This document shows positions 45,843 through 54,225 of a stretch of 64,000 nt of DNA, in pieces; position 1 is the stretch's first letter, and every line of letters starts with the position of its first letter. Origin of the DNA: Streptomyces noursei ATCC 11455 (lineage in GTDB: Bacteria > Actinomycetota > Actinomycetes > Streptomycetales > Streptomycetaceae); contig NZ_CP011533.1 in assembly GCF_001704275.1 (NCBI RefSeq), positions 8,060,001 through 8,124,000 on the forward strand, in the 5' to 3' direction. The notes under the pieces were generated by a model. That model made no database searches and was not told the DNA's origin. It worked only from the letters and a program-made list of their open reading frames with translations. The position numbers and the translations under genes are program-made.

Positions 45843-47243
45843 TCAGGCGGACGAAGCGGCTGTCTCCCCCGCGGTGCCATCCGAATCCGACGGATCGCCA
45901 ACAGCGCCCGGGGAGACCCGGGAGACCCGGGCGAGGTCGCGCCCACGGGTCTCCCGCGCCGCGGCCAGGGCGATCACGGTGAGCACGGCGGCCGACGTCA
46001 CATACACCGCGATCGGCGTCGCGTCGCCGTACGAGGACAGCAGCGCCGTCGCGATCAGCGGAGCCGGCGCACCGGCCGCCACCGATGCGAACTGGGCGCC
46101 GATGGACGCGCCCGAGTACCGCATGCGGGTGGCGAACAACTCGGAGAAGAAGGCGGCCTGCGGCGCGTACATCGCGCTGTGGAAGACCAACCCGACCGTC
46201 ACGGCCAGCACGAGGGCCGGGAAGGACCTGGTGTCCAGCAGAGCGAAGAAGGCCCAGGCCCACCCGCCCACGCCGACCGCGCCCACCAGATAGACGGGCT
46301 TGCGCCCGAGCCGGTCCGACAGCGCCCCGAACACCGGAATCAGGCAGAACTGGATCGCGGAACCGATCAGTACGGCGTTCAACGCGGCTTGCTTCTCGAT
46401 CCTCAGGTGCTCGACGCAGTAGGCGAGCACGAAGGTCGTGATCACGTAGTAGGAGATGTTCTCGGCCATCCGCGCGCCCATGGCGACCAGGACGTCCCGC
46501 CAGTGATGGCGCAACACCGCCAGCAGCGGCGGCTGTTCGGCCCCCTGCGCCGCCTTGCGCCGCTCCGCCTTCGCCAGCGCCTCCTTGAAGAGCGGCGACT
46601 CGTCGACGGACAGCCGGATCCACAGACCGACGCCGACCAGAACCGCCGAGAGCAGGAAGGGGATACGCCACCCCCACGCGGTGAACGACGCCTCGCTCTG
46701 CAACGTCGTCACCAACGACAACACACCCACGGCCAACAGATTGCCCGCCGGAGCACCCCCCTGCGGCCACGAGGCCCAGAACCCACGACGCTCGGGCTCG
46801 CCGTGCTCGGAGACCAGCAGCACCGCGCCGCCCCACTCACCACCGAGGGCGAAGCCCTGGACCAGCCGCAACGTCGTCAGCAGGATCGGCGCGGCGGCCC
46901 CGATGGCGTCGTACCCCGGCACGCAGCCGATCAAGGCACTGGCCCCGCCCATCATCAACAGACTGACCACCAACAGCTTCTTGCGCCCCAGACGGTCGCC
47001 GAAGTGCCCGAACACCAAGGCCCCCAACGGCCTGGCGACGAAGCCGATGGCGTAGGTGAGAAACGACAGCAGGGTCCCCGTCAACGGGTCGGACTCCGGA
47101 AAGAAGACCCGACCGAAGACCAGGGCCGCGGCGGACCCGTAGAGAAAGTAGTCGTACCACTCGATGGTGGTGCCGACGAGACTGGCGGCGACGACCCGTC
47201 TGAGTCCGGCGGATGTCGGGGGAGCGGTTGAGGGGGCGACCAT
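45843..47243 (-). CDS. MFS transporter, metabolite:H+ symporter type
   Basis: The 466-residue protein has 12 hydrophobic helices and the family signatures SLVGTTIEWYDYFLYG (start of helix 1), GHFGDRLGRKKLLVVSLLMM (loop 2-3) and GALSDRLGRKPVYLVG (loop 8-9), typical of the shikimate/proline-betaine (MHS) group. It would import an organic acid or osmolyte with protons. The ATG at 47243 has GGAAG at proper spacing; a GTG three codons upstream is too close to it. A perfect operator-like palindrome lies upstream, and its promoter plus 5' end recur at 50901-51129. Confidence 0.9.
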   Translation of the reverse strand: MVAPSTAPPTSAGLRRVVAASLVGTTIEWYDYFLYGSAAALVFGRVFFPESDPLTGTLLSFLTYAIGFVARPLGALVFGHFGDRLGRKKLLVVSLLMMGGASALIGCVPGYDAIGAAAPILLTTLRLVQGFALGGEWGGAVLLVSEHGEPERRGFWASWPQGGAPAGNLLAVGVLSLVTTLQSEASFTAWGWRIPFLLSAVLVGVGLWIRLSVDESPLFKEALAKAERRKAAQGAEQPPLLAVLRHHWRDVLVAMGARMAENISYYVITTFVLAYCVEHLRIEKQAALNAVLIGSAIQFCLIPVFGALSDRLGRKPVYLVGAVGVGGWAWAFFALLDTRSFPALVLAVTVGLVFHSAMYAPQAAFFSELFATRMRYSGASIGAQFASVAAGAPAPLIATALLSSYGDATPIAVYVTSAAVLTVIALAAARETRGRDLARVSRVSPGAVGDPSDSDGTAGETAASSA

Positions 47244-47318
47244 GGCACTCACTTCCGGGCGGCGTATGGGGACCTTCCAGCGTCGCCATACGCTAGAAAC
47301 CCGCAGGTCAGAGGGGTA

Positions 47319-47335
47319 TGTGGCGGACCGCCACA
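47319..47335. promoter_or_regulatory. Perfect palindrome TGTGGCGG-A-CCGCCACA upstream of the MFS gene
   Basis: A 17-bp exact dyad lies 76 bp before the MFS start. It is a good candidate operator for the PucR-like regulator encoded downstream. The matching place in the degenerate copy (about 51075-51092) has lost the symmetry. Confidence 0.6.
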
Positions 47336-47374
47336 GTTACCGTCCGGGGGATGTGCGCGGCCACCACCGGCGCG

Positions 47375-48025
47375 ATGGCCGGGGGCGAGCCGGCCCAAGC
47401 TGCTGATCCGATCCGGGTCACGGTTGCCGGCTACGGCGGGGCAAGTGCGCTCAGGACTCGCAGAAGAACGACATGCGTGCCCACCTCGCATGTAGGTGGA
47501 GTGTCAAGCCCCAGATCCAAGAGGGCGGTTCGTGAGTCTTCGAGCAGTCCTGCCATTGCTCGATGGTGTGGGTGCGGGCCGAATCCACTGGTCTGCAGCC
47601 GATGGTCTGTTGGGGTGGCGGGGTGAGTGAACGCGCTGGTCCCCCTCCCGTACCGCCGTTCCTCCGGCCCGTGATGCACAGGCCGCTCGCCGGACAGGGC
47701 TGGCCGGACAGGGTGGGTCTCCGGCTGCGTGCTGTCCGGGATGCAGTTGCCGCAGCTCGTGGGTGGGAACAGCGAGTCGGGAGGAGCCGTTGGTGGAATG
47801 CGGCTCGTCCTTGAGGGCGGAGGTGAGGAGTTGTGTGCAGCTTGCCCTGACCATGCGCACTGCCCTTGCCGGACTGCGTCTTGAGTCGCCGGTCCGGGCG
47901 CGGGCCTTTGTGCGGCAGGGAGTTGTGGGCCAGGAGAGTGGGGGTGCCACCATGGTGCGGGCAGCCGTGTTCGAGGGGACGGGACGGGCAACGGCTGGGA
48001 ATTCCCTGGAAGTTCGAGGAGCAAC
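47375..48025. other. 650-bp stretch without a supported gene
   Basis: Open frames on both strands lack ribosome binding sites and recognisable products, and base composition is less GC-rich than around it. ACATGCG (47471-47477) and CGCATGT (47487-47493) form an exact dyad. A minus-strand frame ending near 47450 (…LLDLGLDTPPTCEVGTHVVL) could be a gene relic but was not identified. Confidence 0.4.
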
Positions 48026-48736
48026 ATGAAAGACGTTCTGATCACCGGGGCTAGCAAGGGCATCGGGTTGGCGGCTTCTCAGCGGTTGGCGGAGAAGGGG
48101 TACGAGGTCATCGGTGTGGCTCGGAGTGCACCCGAGGGGGAGTTCCCCGGCACGTTCCTGCGGTGCGACCTCTCCGATGTCGAGGACACCGCACGCATGC
48201 TCAAGGAGGTGACCCGGGGGCGTGCGGTGTGTCGGGTGGTCAACAACGCGGGTATCGCCCAGCCCCAGCCCATCGAGGACCTGGACTTGGCGGTCATGCA
48301 ACAGGTGGTGGACTTGAACCTGCGCGCTTCGGTTCAGATCGTCCAGGCGCTTGTCCCGGGCATGCGTTCGGAGAGGTTCGGTCGGATCGTGAACATCACC
48401 TCACGGGCGACGTATGGGGCCAGGGAGCGTACGTCCTATGCGGCGGCCAAGAGTGCGCTGGTGGGTTGCACGCGGTCGTGGGCGTTGGAGCTGGCTCAGG
48501 ATGGCATCACGTCGAACGCGGTGTCCCCCGGCCCGACGGCGACGGAGTTGTTCCGTCGTGCACGGCCGGTCGGCAGTGAGGGTGAGCGAAGGGCGATTGC
48601 TTCGATTCCGATGGGGCGTCTGGGAACTCCCGACGAAGTCGCCGCGGCGGTGGCGTTCTTGCTGTCCGACGAGGCGGGCTTCATCACCGGCCATGTTCTC
48701 GATGTCGATGGCGGAAGCAGCCTGGGCGGGCGCTGA
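48026..48736 (+). CDS. Short-chain dehydrogenase/reductase, lower-GC codon use
   Basis: The 236-residue SDR has TGASKGIG (residues 7-14), NNAGIAQP, Ser in VNITSRATYG and YAAAK, and the classical C-terminal FITGHVLDVDGG. It is a FabG-like reductase of unknown substrate. The ATG follows GAGGAG. Codons such as GGG, TTG and GCT are more frequent than in neighbours, hinting at later acquisition. Confidence 0.9.
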   Translation: MKDVLITGASKGIGLAASQRLAEKGYEVIGVARSAPEGEFPGTFLRCDLSDVEDTARMLKEVTRGRAVCRVVNNAGIAQPQPIEDLDLAVMQQVVDLNLRASVQIVQALVPGMRSERFGRIVNITSRATYGARERTSYAAAKSALVGCTRSWALELAQDGITSNAVSPGPTATELFRRARPVGSEGERRAIASIPMGRLGTPDEVAAAVAFLLSDEAGFITGHVLDVDGGSSLGGR

Positions 48737-48956
48737 ATCCACCGTTCCTGATGCTCTGTCGGGAAACGGACCGCGAGCCGTCGCCTGTGTCTGCGCCGCT
48801 CGGTTCCCGTGGCCCGGCGCCGCATGCACCGGCCTGGCCGAACTCCCCGTTCACCAGGGAGACTCGTGTGTTTGTCCTGCCCTTGCCCAGGGATCAGTCA
48901 TCGCCAGCGGATGCACGCCCGAGGCGGACATCCGCGCGTTCATGGCCCGTGCCCGG

Positions 48957-49541
48957 CTACACCATGCGGCGGGACACCGTCCTGGAGGCGGCAGATCGCG
49001 AGATGAGGGCATGGAGGTGTTCGTCGTGCAACCGTCCGTCGCCGAACCGCTTGGCCATGCGCATGGTGCCTTCAAGGTCGAACCCGGCCTTGTGCGCCAC
49101 TCTGCAGGAGGCGGTGTTCTCCACACCGTGGGTCAGGACGATCCGGTTGAGCCCCAGTTCGCTCAGGGCCCAGTCGGCGACGCTGCGCACGGCGGCCGTG
49201 GCAACCCCTTGGCCACGGGTCCAGCGGGCGATCCGGTACCCCACTTTTGCCTGCGCGTTCACATGGTCGATGCCATGAAGGGCGATGTTGCCGGCGTACC
49301 GCCCGTCGGGGCCGTGCACGATGGAGAACGTCGCATGGCTGCCGTCCGACCAGTCCGCGCCCGCGAGACAGTCCTTGATCGCGGAGGCTTCGTCGGTGAT
49401 CCGGCAGCGGGGGTTCCACATGCGCACGTCCGAGTCGAGGCCGAGTTCCAGGACCGCGGAACTCTCTTCCACACTCGGAGGCCGGAGAAGTAACTCACCA
49501 GCAGTCAGGACCACTTGCCGCAAAGGCGCTTCAAGAGACAT
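48957..49541 (-). CDS. GNAT acetyltransferase, RimJ/RimL type (TTA codon)
   Basis: The 194-residue N-acetyltransferase has the acetyl-CoA loop in RWTRGQGVATAAVRSVADWA and NTASCRVAHKAGFDLEGTMR, characteristic of RimJ/RimL-like enzymes acting on protein N-termini or small amines. A TTA codon at 49491-49493, near the start, makes it bldA-dependent. The ATG at 49541 is chosen by family length; its ribosome binding site is weak. It diverges from the ornithine cyclodeaminase gene, another TTA gene. No gene was seen in 48737-48956. Confidence 0.83.
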   Translation of the reverse strand: MSLEAPLRQVVLTAGELLLRPPSVEESSAVLELGLDSDVRMWNPRCRITDEASAIKDCLAGADWSDGSHATFSIVHGPDGRYAGNIALHGIDHVNAQAKVGYRIARWTRGQGVATAAVRSVADWALSELGLNRIVLTHGVENTASCRVAHKAGFDLEGTMRMAKRFGDGRLHDEHLHALISRSAASRTVSRRMV

Positions 49542-49643
49542 CCGAGAAGCATGCCAGACCCATGTCGACAGTCGCACGCGGTCCCTGCGGAGAAGCTCGA
49601 TGTTCCGCACCGACCGACACGGACTCCGTGAAACCCTCACGCC

Positions 49644-50591
49644 ATGACCCGGATCCTGACCCGCACCGATCTCCTGGAACTGCTCAACCCCCACGACTGC
49701 ATCCAGGCGCTCCGGGAAGGTTTCGCGACAGCCCCGCACGGCACGGTATCGGGCCAGCGGGTGCGCACCGACCTCCCCTTCCCAGGCACCGCCACCGCCC
49801 TGTTGCCCGGGCTGCTGCCCGGCATCGACGCCTACACGGTCAAGGTCAACGCGAAGTTTCCCGGCGCCGCCCCGGCGCTTCGGGGGGTGATCTGCCTCCA
49901 CAGCGGCAAGGACGGCGCCTTGCTGGCGCTGATCGACTCAGCCACCGTCACCGCCTGGCGCACCGGCCTCGCCGCGGCCCTGGCCACGGACCTGATCGCC
50001 AGGCCGGGCGGCGACGGTGCCCACACGGTCGGCGTGATCGGGGCCGGAGCCCAGGCCGAACTGACCATCCGGGGACTGCGCACGCTGCGCTCGTGGAACC
50101 GCCTTGTCGTCCATGACACCGACGGGCAGCGCGCGGCCGAATTCGCCGGTCGGTACGGCGGAACCGTGATGTCCACGCCCGGGCAGGTGGCCGCCGAGGC
50201 GGACGTTGTGGTGCTGGCCACCTGGTCTCGCCAACCGGTGCTCGAATTAGGTGATCTGAGGTCCTGTCAGCATCTGACCGCGCTCGGTGCCGACGAACCC
50301 GGTAAGCAGGAACTCGCCGCCGAGGTCCTCAGCCGCGCCCGGCTGATCGTCGACGACGCCGCCCTCGTCGCCGCGCACGGCGCTCTCGCCAACGCTGGTC
50401 TGCCCGCCGCCACCGCCGCGGCCTGCCTGGGCGCGGTGATCCGTGGCGACGCGCCCGCCCGCTCCCACGACCAGGAGATCACCGTCTACGCCCCTGTCGG
50501 CCTGCCCTGGCAAGACCTGGCCCTGAGCTGGCTGGCCTACCGGCAGGCCGAGACCGCCGGGTCCGGAACGCTCCTCGACCTCCTGTCCTGA
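49644..50591 (+). CDS. Ornithine cyclodeaminase/mu-crystallin family enzyme (TTA codon)
   Basis: The 315-residue enzyme has the Rossmann signature TVGVIGAGAQAELTIRGL, active-site Lys/Arg region IDAYTVKVNAKFPG and the end pattern QEITVYAPVGLPWQDLALSW. Family members convert ornithine to proline or reduce imino acids with NAD(P). A TTA codon at 50247-50249 (codon 202) makes it bldA-dependent. It may serve a specialised metabolite or proline supply; no pathway neighbours are seen. Confidence 0.88.
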   Translation: MTRILTRTDLLELLNPHDCIQALREGFATAPHGTVSGQRVRTDLPFPGTATALLPGLLPGIDAYTVKVNAKFPGAAPALRGVICLHSGKDGALLALIDSATVTAWRTGLAAALATDLIARPGGDGAHTVGVIGAGAQAELTIRGLRTLRSWNRLVVHDTDGQRAAEFAGRYGGTVMSTPGQVAAEADVVVLATWSRQPVLELGDLRSCQHLTALGADEPGKQELAAEVLSRARLIVDDAALVAAHGALANAGLPAATAAACLGAVIRGDAPARSHDQEITVYAPVGLPWQDLALSWLAYRQAETAGSGTLLDLLS

Positions 50592-50900
50592 CGTGTTCCC
50601 TGCCAACCCGAGCATGCCTGGGCTCGCCGTCGAGCAGGTCACGGCCGCCCTGCGGGCCCCTCGGGTGATCGGCTGACGGCGGGCGCCTGCGGCCCTCCAT
50701 CATGGTTGCGGACCGGGCGTTCGCCGGTCGGGTAGCTGACTGCGATCCGTGAGCTTGGCCGGCTGATGGCCTCCAACCTCGCTCCGCGTTGGACCGTGGA
50801 TTGCTGCGTCGGCCAGCACGGTGTGTTGCCGGTGCTGGTTCCGTGCTGACTGCGAGGCTGCCAACGAAGGAAAACCGCAGGTCATAGCCCTGATCGGATG
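50592..50900. other. Spacer with no recognised gene
   Basis: No coding frame with start and ribosome binding site was found. The last part (about 50840-50900, with AAGGAAAACCGCAGGTCATA) adjoins the duplicated MFS fragment and may mark a recombination joint. Confidence 0.35.
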
Positions 50901-51129
50901 AGTTGTCGTACCACTCGGTGGTGGTGTCGACGAGACTGGCGGCGACGGCCCGTCTGAGTCCGGTGGACGTCGGGGGAGCGGTTGAGGGGGGCGACCATGG
51001 CACTCACTTCCGGGCGGCGGATGGGGACGTCCCAGCGTCGCCATACGGTAGGAACCCGCAGGTCAGAGGGGGATGCAGTGGACCGTCACAGTTTCCGGCC
51101 GGGGGATGTGTGCGGCCACCACCAGCGCG
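50901..51129 (-). pseudogene. Degenerate copy of the MFS promoter and first 33 codons
   Basis: This stretch matches 47147-47374 at about 90% identity by eye, including the start region (APPTSTGLRRAVAASLVDTT) and about 130 bp of upstream DNA. An extra G in the G-run just after the ATG (at 50998) shifts the frame, and homology stops abruptly after EWYD. The upstream palindrome is degraded. It is a dead duplicate. Confidence 0.8.
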
Positions 51130-51394
51130 GAGCCGACGCGACGACGACGCACGGCGGTCGTGTCCGTTGGATCGCACAGGGCGACGGGTGGAGTGGACGG
51201 AGCGACGGGCGCGGGTGGTCGGTCGGCTCCGGCATACGCCTGGTGGCGGGCGAGCCGGACGTCTGGGCTCCGCAGCGGCGGCGGGAGGCGGTCGTCTTCC
51301 TTATGGTGGACACCAAGGCGCCCACGCCGCCGGCACCGAGGCATGCGCCGTCCAGATCATGGTCTGGCAGGGCAGTGGCAGGAAAGAGCCGCAC

Positions 51395-52714
51395 ATGGAG
51401 CAAGGAGAGGACCCGCTGCCTCCCGCGCTGCGGCTGCGCCTGGACGCCGAGTGGGACCGTGTCACCGAACGGCTCCGCACCCTGGCCGATGCCCAGGAAC
51501 AGTTCCAGGGGCTGCTGGACGCCGCGCTCACCATCAGCCGGGAGCTGGAGCTGCCCGTGGTGTTGCGCCGCATCGTCAGCACCGCGATGGACCTGGTCGG
51601 TACGCGCTACGGCGCCCTGGGCGTGCTGAATGAGCAGCACACGGGCTTGTCGGAGTTCATCCCGGTCGGCCTCACCGACCGGGAGGTCGCCGCCCTGGCC
51701 GGTGTCGGGCAGCCACAGGGCCGGGGGCTGCTGGGCCATCTGATCCGCCACCCCGAACCGCTGCGGACCGACAACGTCCCCGCCCACCCCCACGCCGCCG
51801 GCTTCCCGCCCGGACATCCACAGATGCGCACCCTGCTCGGTGTGCCGATCAGCGTGCGCGGCGAGATCTACGGGGACCTGTACCTGTCCGAGCGGCTGGA
51901 CGGGCAGCCCTTCGACGCCCACGACGAGCGTGTGGTGCTCGCCTTGGCCAGCGCCGCGGGCGTGGCCATCGACAACGCCCGCCTCTTCGAGCAGGTCCGC
52001 GCCGGAGCCGAACAGTTCCAGCGCCTGCTCCTGCCCCACCTGCCCGACCTGTGGCCCTTCACCGCGTCCGCGATCTACCGACCGGCCCCCGCCCCCGGGC
52101 TCCTGGGCGGGGACTGGTACGACGCCGTCCTGCTGCCCGACCATGCCTGCGCGGCCGTCATCGGCGACGTCGTCGGCCACGACATGCACGCTGCTGCCGC
52201 CATGGCACAGACCCGCAACATGCTGCGCGCCCTGCTCTACGAGAGGTGCACGCCGCCCAGCGCCGTCCTCGCCCAGCTCGACCGCACCCTGTGCGCGATC
52301 ACCGACAACCCCGTCACCACCGCCTGCCTGGCCCGCATCGAACCCGGGGACGACGCCTGGACACTGCGCTGGAGCACCGCAGGTCACCTCCCACCACTGT
52401 TGATCACCCCCGATGCCCGGACCGAGTATCTGCACGCCGACCCCGGCGTCCCCCTCGGCGTCGACCTCGCCCAGCCCCGCCCCGACCACACCCACCCGCT
52501 GCCGGCCGGCGCCACCGTGATCCTCTTCACCGACGGGCTGGTCGAACATCCTCAGGACTCCCTCGACGCCGGTCTGAACCTCCTCGCCCGCATCGCCACC
52601 GCTCACGCCGAGCTGCCCCTGGACGCGCTCTGTCAGACCCTGGCCGACCAACACCCCGGCGACGGCCACGACGACATGGCCATCCTCGCCCTGCGCACCC
52701 CACCCCGTGCGTGA
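51395..52714 (+). CDS. GAF-PP2C (SpoIIE-type) serine phosphatase
   Basis: The 439-residue cytosolic protein has a coiled lead (RVTERLRTLADAQEQFQGLL), a GAF domain (about residues 40-200; ELPVVLRRIVSTAMDLVGTR) and a SpoIIE phosphatase domain with LLGGDWYDAVLLPD, VIGDVVGHDMHAAAAM, WSTAGHLPPLL and VILFTDGLVEHPQ (metal-binding Asp residues). It would dephosphorylate an anti-sigma antagonist in response to a GAF ligand. The ATG at 51395 has GGAAAG; ATG at 51358 is an alternative. Confidence 0.88.
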   Translation: MEQGEDPLPPALRLRLDAEWDRVTERLRTLADAQEQFQGLLDAALTISRELELPVVLRRIVSTAMDLVGTRYGALGVLNEQHTGLSEFIPVGLTDREVAALAGVGQPQGRGLLGHLIRHPEPLRTDNVPAHPHAAGFPPGHPQMRTLLGVPISVRGEIYGDLYLSERLDGQPFDAHDERVVLALASAAGVAIDNARLFEQVRAGAEQFQRLLLPHLPDLWPFTASAIYRPAPAPGLLGGDWYDAVLLPDHACAAVIGDVVGHDMHAAAAMAQTRNMLRALLYERCTPPSAVLAQLDRTLCAITDNPVTTACLARIEPGDDAWTLRWSTAGHLPPLLITPDARTEYLHADPGVPLGVDLAQPRPDHTHPLPAGATVILFTDGLVEHPQDSLDAGLNLLARIATAHAELPLDALCQTLADQHPGDGHDDMAILALRTPPRA

Positions 52715-53126
52715 CCGCACTTCAGCCGATCATCGCCCACCGGGCTGCCACCGGCGCGTGAGGAGCCCGGAAACCCCGTCGATCCAGGCTCGGAGCGTCG
52801 CGGGTTCTCCTTCCCGCCCTACGGTGTGCCGACGGCGTGCGGGCCTCGGGCGACGAGAGGCGAGGCTGCTCGCGTGGAGGTGAGCGGACACCGTGGATCG
52901 TGAGTTGAGTGTGGGGCGCCTTGGCTCGAAGATGCCGCCGTTGTCGGTAACTGACGCCCAGCGGGCCGTGCTTGAGGGGTGGGCGCGCCGTCGCACCTGA
53001 CGGCCATCCGCTCGGCGACCGGGGAGATCCCCATGCGGACGCGGGAAGGCGAGGCCATTTCGGATGCATCGGTCATCGAGCAGTCCGTCCGGACGACCAC
53101 CGCGAGGGATCCGGCAAGATGTGCGG
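52715..53126. other. 412-bp intergenic region
   Basis: No supported gene, repeat or clear hairpin was seen between the phosphatase and lipoprotein genes. It probably holds the lipoprotein promoter. Confidence 0.4.
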
Positions 53127-53504
53127 ATGCACAACAACAAGATCATGGGCGGGGCGGCAATGGCCGCAGCCGCGCTCCTCCTCACCGCCTGCTCCGGCGG
53201 CAGCGATTCCTCGTCTTCTCCGGAGGCCGTGGCCACCGCGCCGACCGTCGCGCCCAGTCCGGACGCAACCCAGCGGCAGGAGCTCTACCGGGCTCTGGAG
53301 GCCATCGACTTCGGATACGTCCGCCGGACGGGCCCCGCGGTCCGCCACGCCATGGAGGTTTGCGCCGACATCACCGCTGGCAAGGACCCGGCAACCACGG
53401 CCAAGAACGCGGAGGCGTCCTTCCGCGGACTCGATGAGCAAGAGTCCGTGCACGACAGGGGGCAGAAGATCGTCGATGCGGTCAAGCGAAGCTTCTGCCA
53501 CTGA
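53127..53504 (+). CDS. Small lipoprotein, DUF732-like
   Basis: The 125-residue protein has a lipoprotein signal ending LLLTAC (Cys22), a Ser/Pro-rich spacer, and a helical domain with two Cys (EVCADI, RSFCH) and the pattern YRALEAIDFGYVRRTG, recalling DUF732. It should be anchored outside the membrane. Function unknown. The ribosome binding site is weak. The frameshifted GNAT gene follows within 6 bp. Confidence 0.72.
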   Translation: MHNNKIMGGAAMAAAALLLTACSGGSDSSSSPEAVATAPTVAPSPDATQRQELYRALEAIDFGYVRRTGPAVRHAMEVCADITAGKDPATTAKNAEASFRGLDEQESVHDRGQKIVDAVKRSFCH

Positions 53505-53509
53505 GGCCG

Positions 53510-54111
53510 GTGCCGCGGAACCGCACTCGTCCGTCAGAGGCCGCGCGGACCGCCGCGCGGGCCGCCGGCCTCGGCCACGAGGTGGAGCGGCTGCAGTTGG
53601 AGTGGACGAGCGGCGCTGCGCTGCCGGGGGCGACAGCCGGCTCAGCTTCGCCCCGGCCTCCGACGAGGAGTTCCTCAGGACGGTCCGGCGGATCGCGGTC
53701 GGCAGCTTGGACGAGGAGACCCGCCGGAACGTCGCCGCGAGGGGTGTCGAGGCGGCCGCCCGAGAGGAGTGGGAGTTCTACCGCGGCTGCCCGGGCGAAC
53801 GGGAGTGGTGGCGGCTGGCGTACGGCCCCGACGGGCGGCTCGCCGGACTGGCGATCCCCTCCGCGACGCCGTACGCCCGGAACGTCGGATTCCTCGGCGT
53901 GCTGCCCGAGTTCCGCGGCCGCGGCTATGTGGACGACCTGCTCGCCGAGGTCACCCGGAGCCATGCGCAGGCGGGCGCCAAACTGATCACCGCCACCACC
54001 GACACCGGGAACGCACCGATGGCGGCGGCCTTCGCGCGGGCCGGCTACCGGACCACGGAGATCCGGATGATCTGGTCGGCGCCGGTGGCCGAGCCGGAGC
54101 GAGCGTCGTAG
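53510..54111 (+). pseudogene. GNAT acetyltransferase with a one-base frameshift
   Basis: From GTG 53510, one frame reads EAARTAARAAGLGHEVERLQ and LEWTSGAALPG, then the G-run 53626-53630. Continuing in the next frame gives DSRLSFAPASDEEFLRTV and a full GNAT core (NVGFLGVLPEFRGRGYVDDL, NAPMAAAFARAGYR). One missing G would join them into a normal protein. It is either a recent pseudogene or a sequencing error in a G-run. Confidence 0.7.
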
Positions 54112-54225
54112 GAGCAGCGGTCGCCGCCCTCCCGGATGCGTCCCGGTCCGCCCCGCCCGGTCCGCGTACAGTGGCGATCAACGAGGCCCGACGCTGGCCG
54201 GGTTGGCGGACCCGCGGGGGCACGG

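Noticed and set aside
45745..46836. Longer start for the PucR-like regulator giving about 1005 residues
   Set aside because: The extension is antiparallel-shadow sequence over the MFS gene in another frame; the ATG at 45744 begins the family-like part.
50479..51003. 174-residue minus-strand frame starting in the MFS copy
   Set aside because: Only the first 30 residues are homologous to anything; the rest is antisense to ornithine cyclodeaminase.
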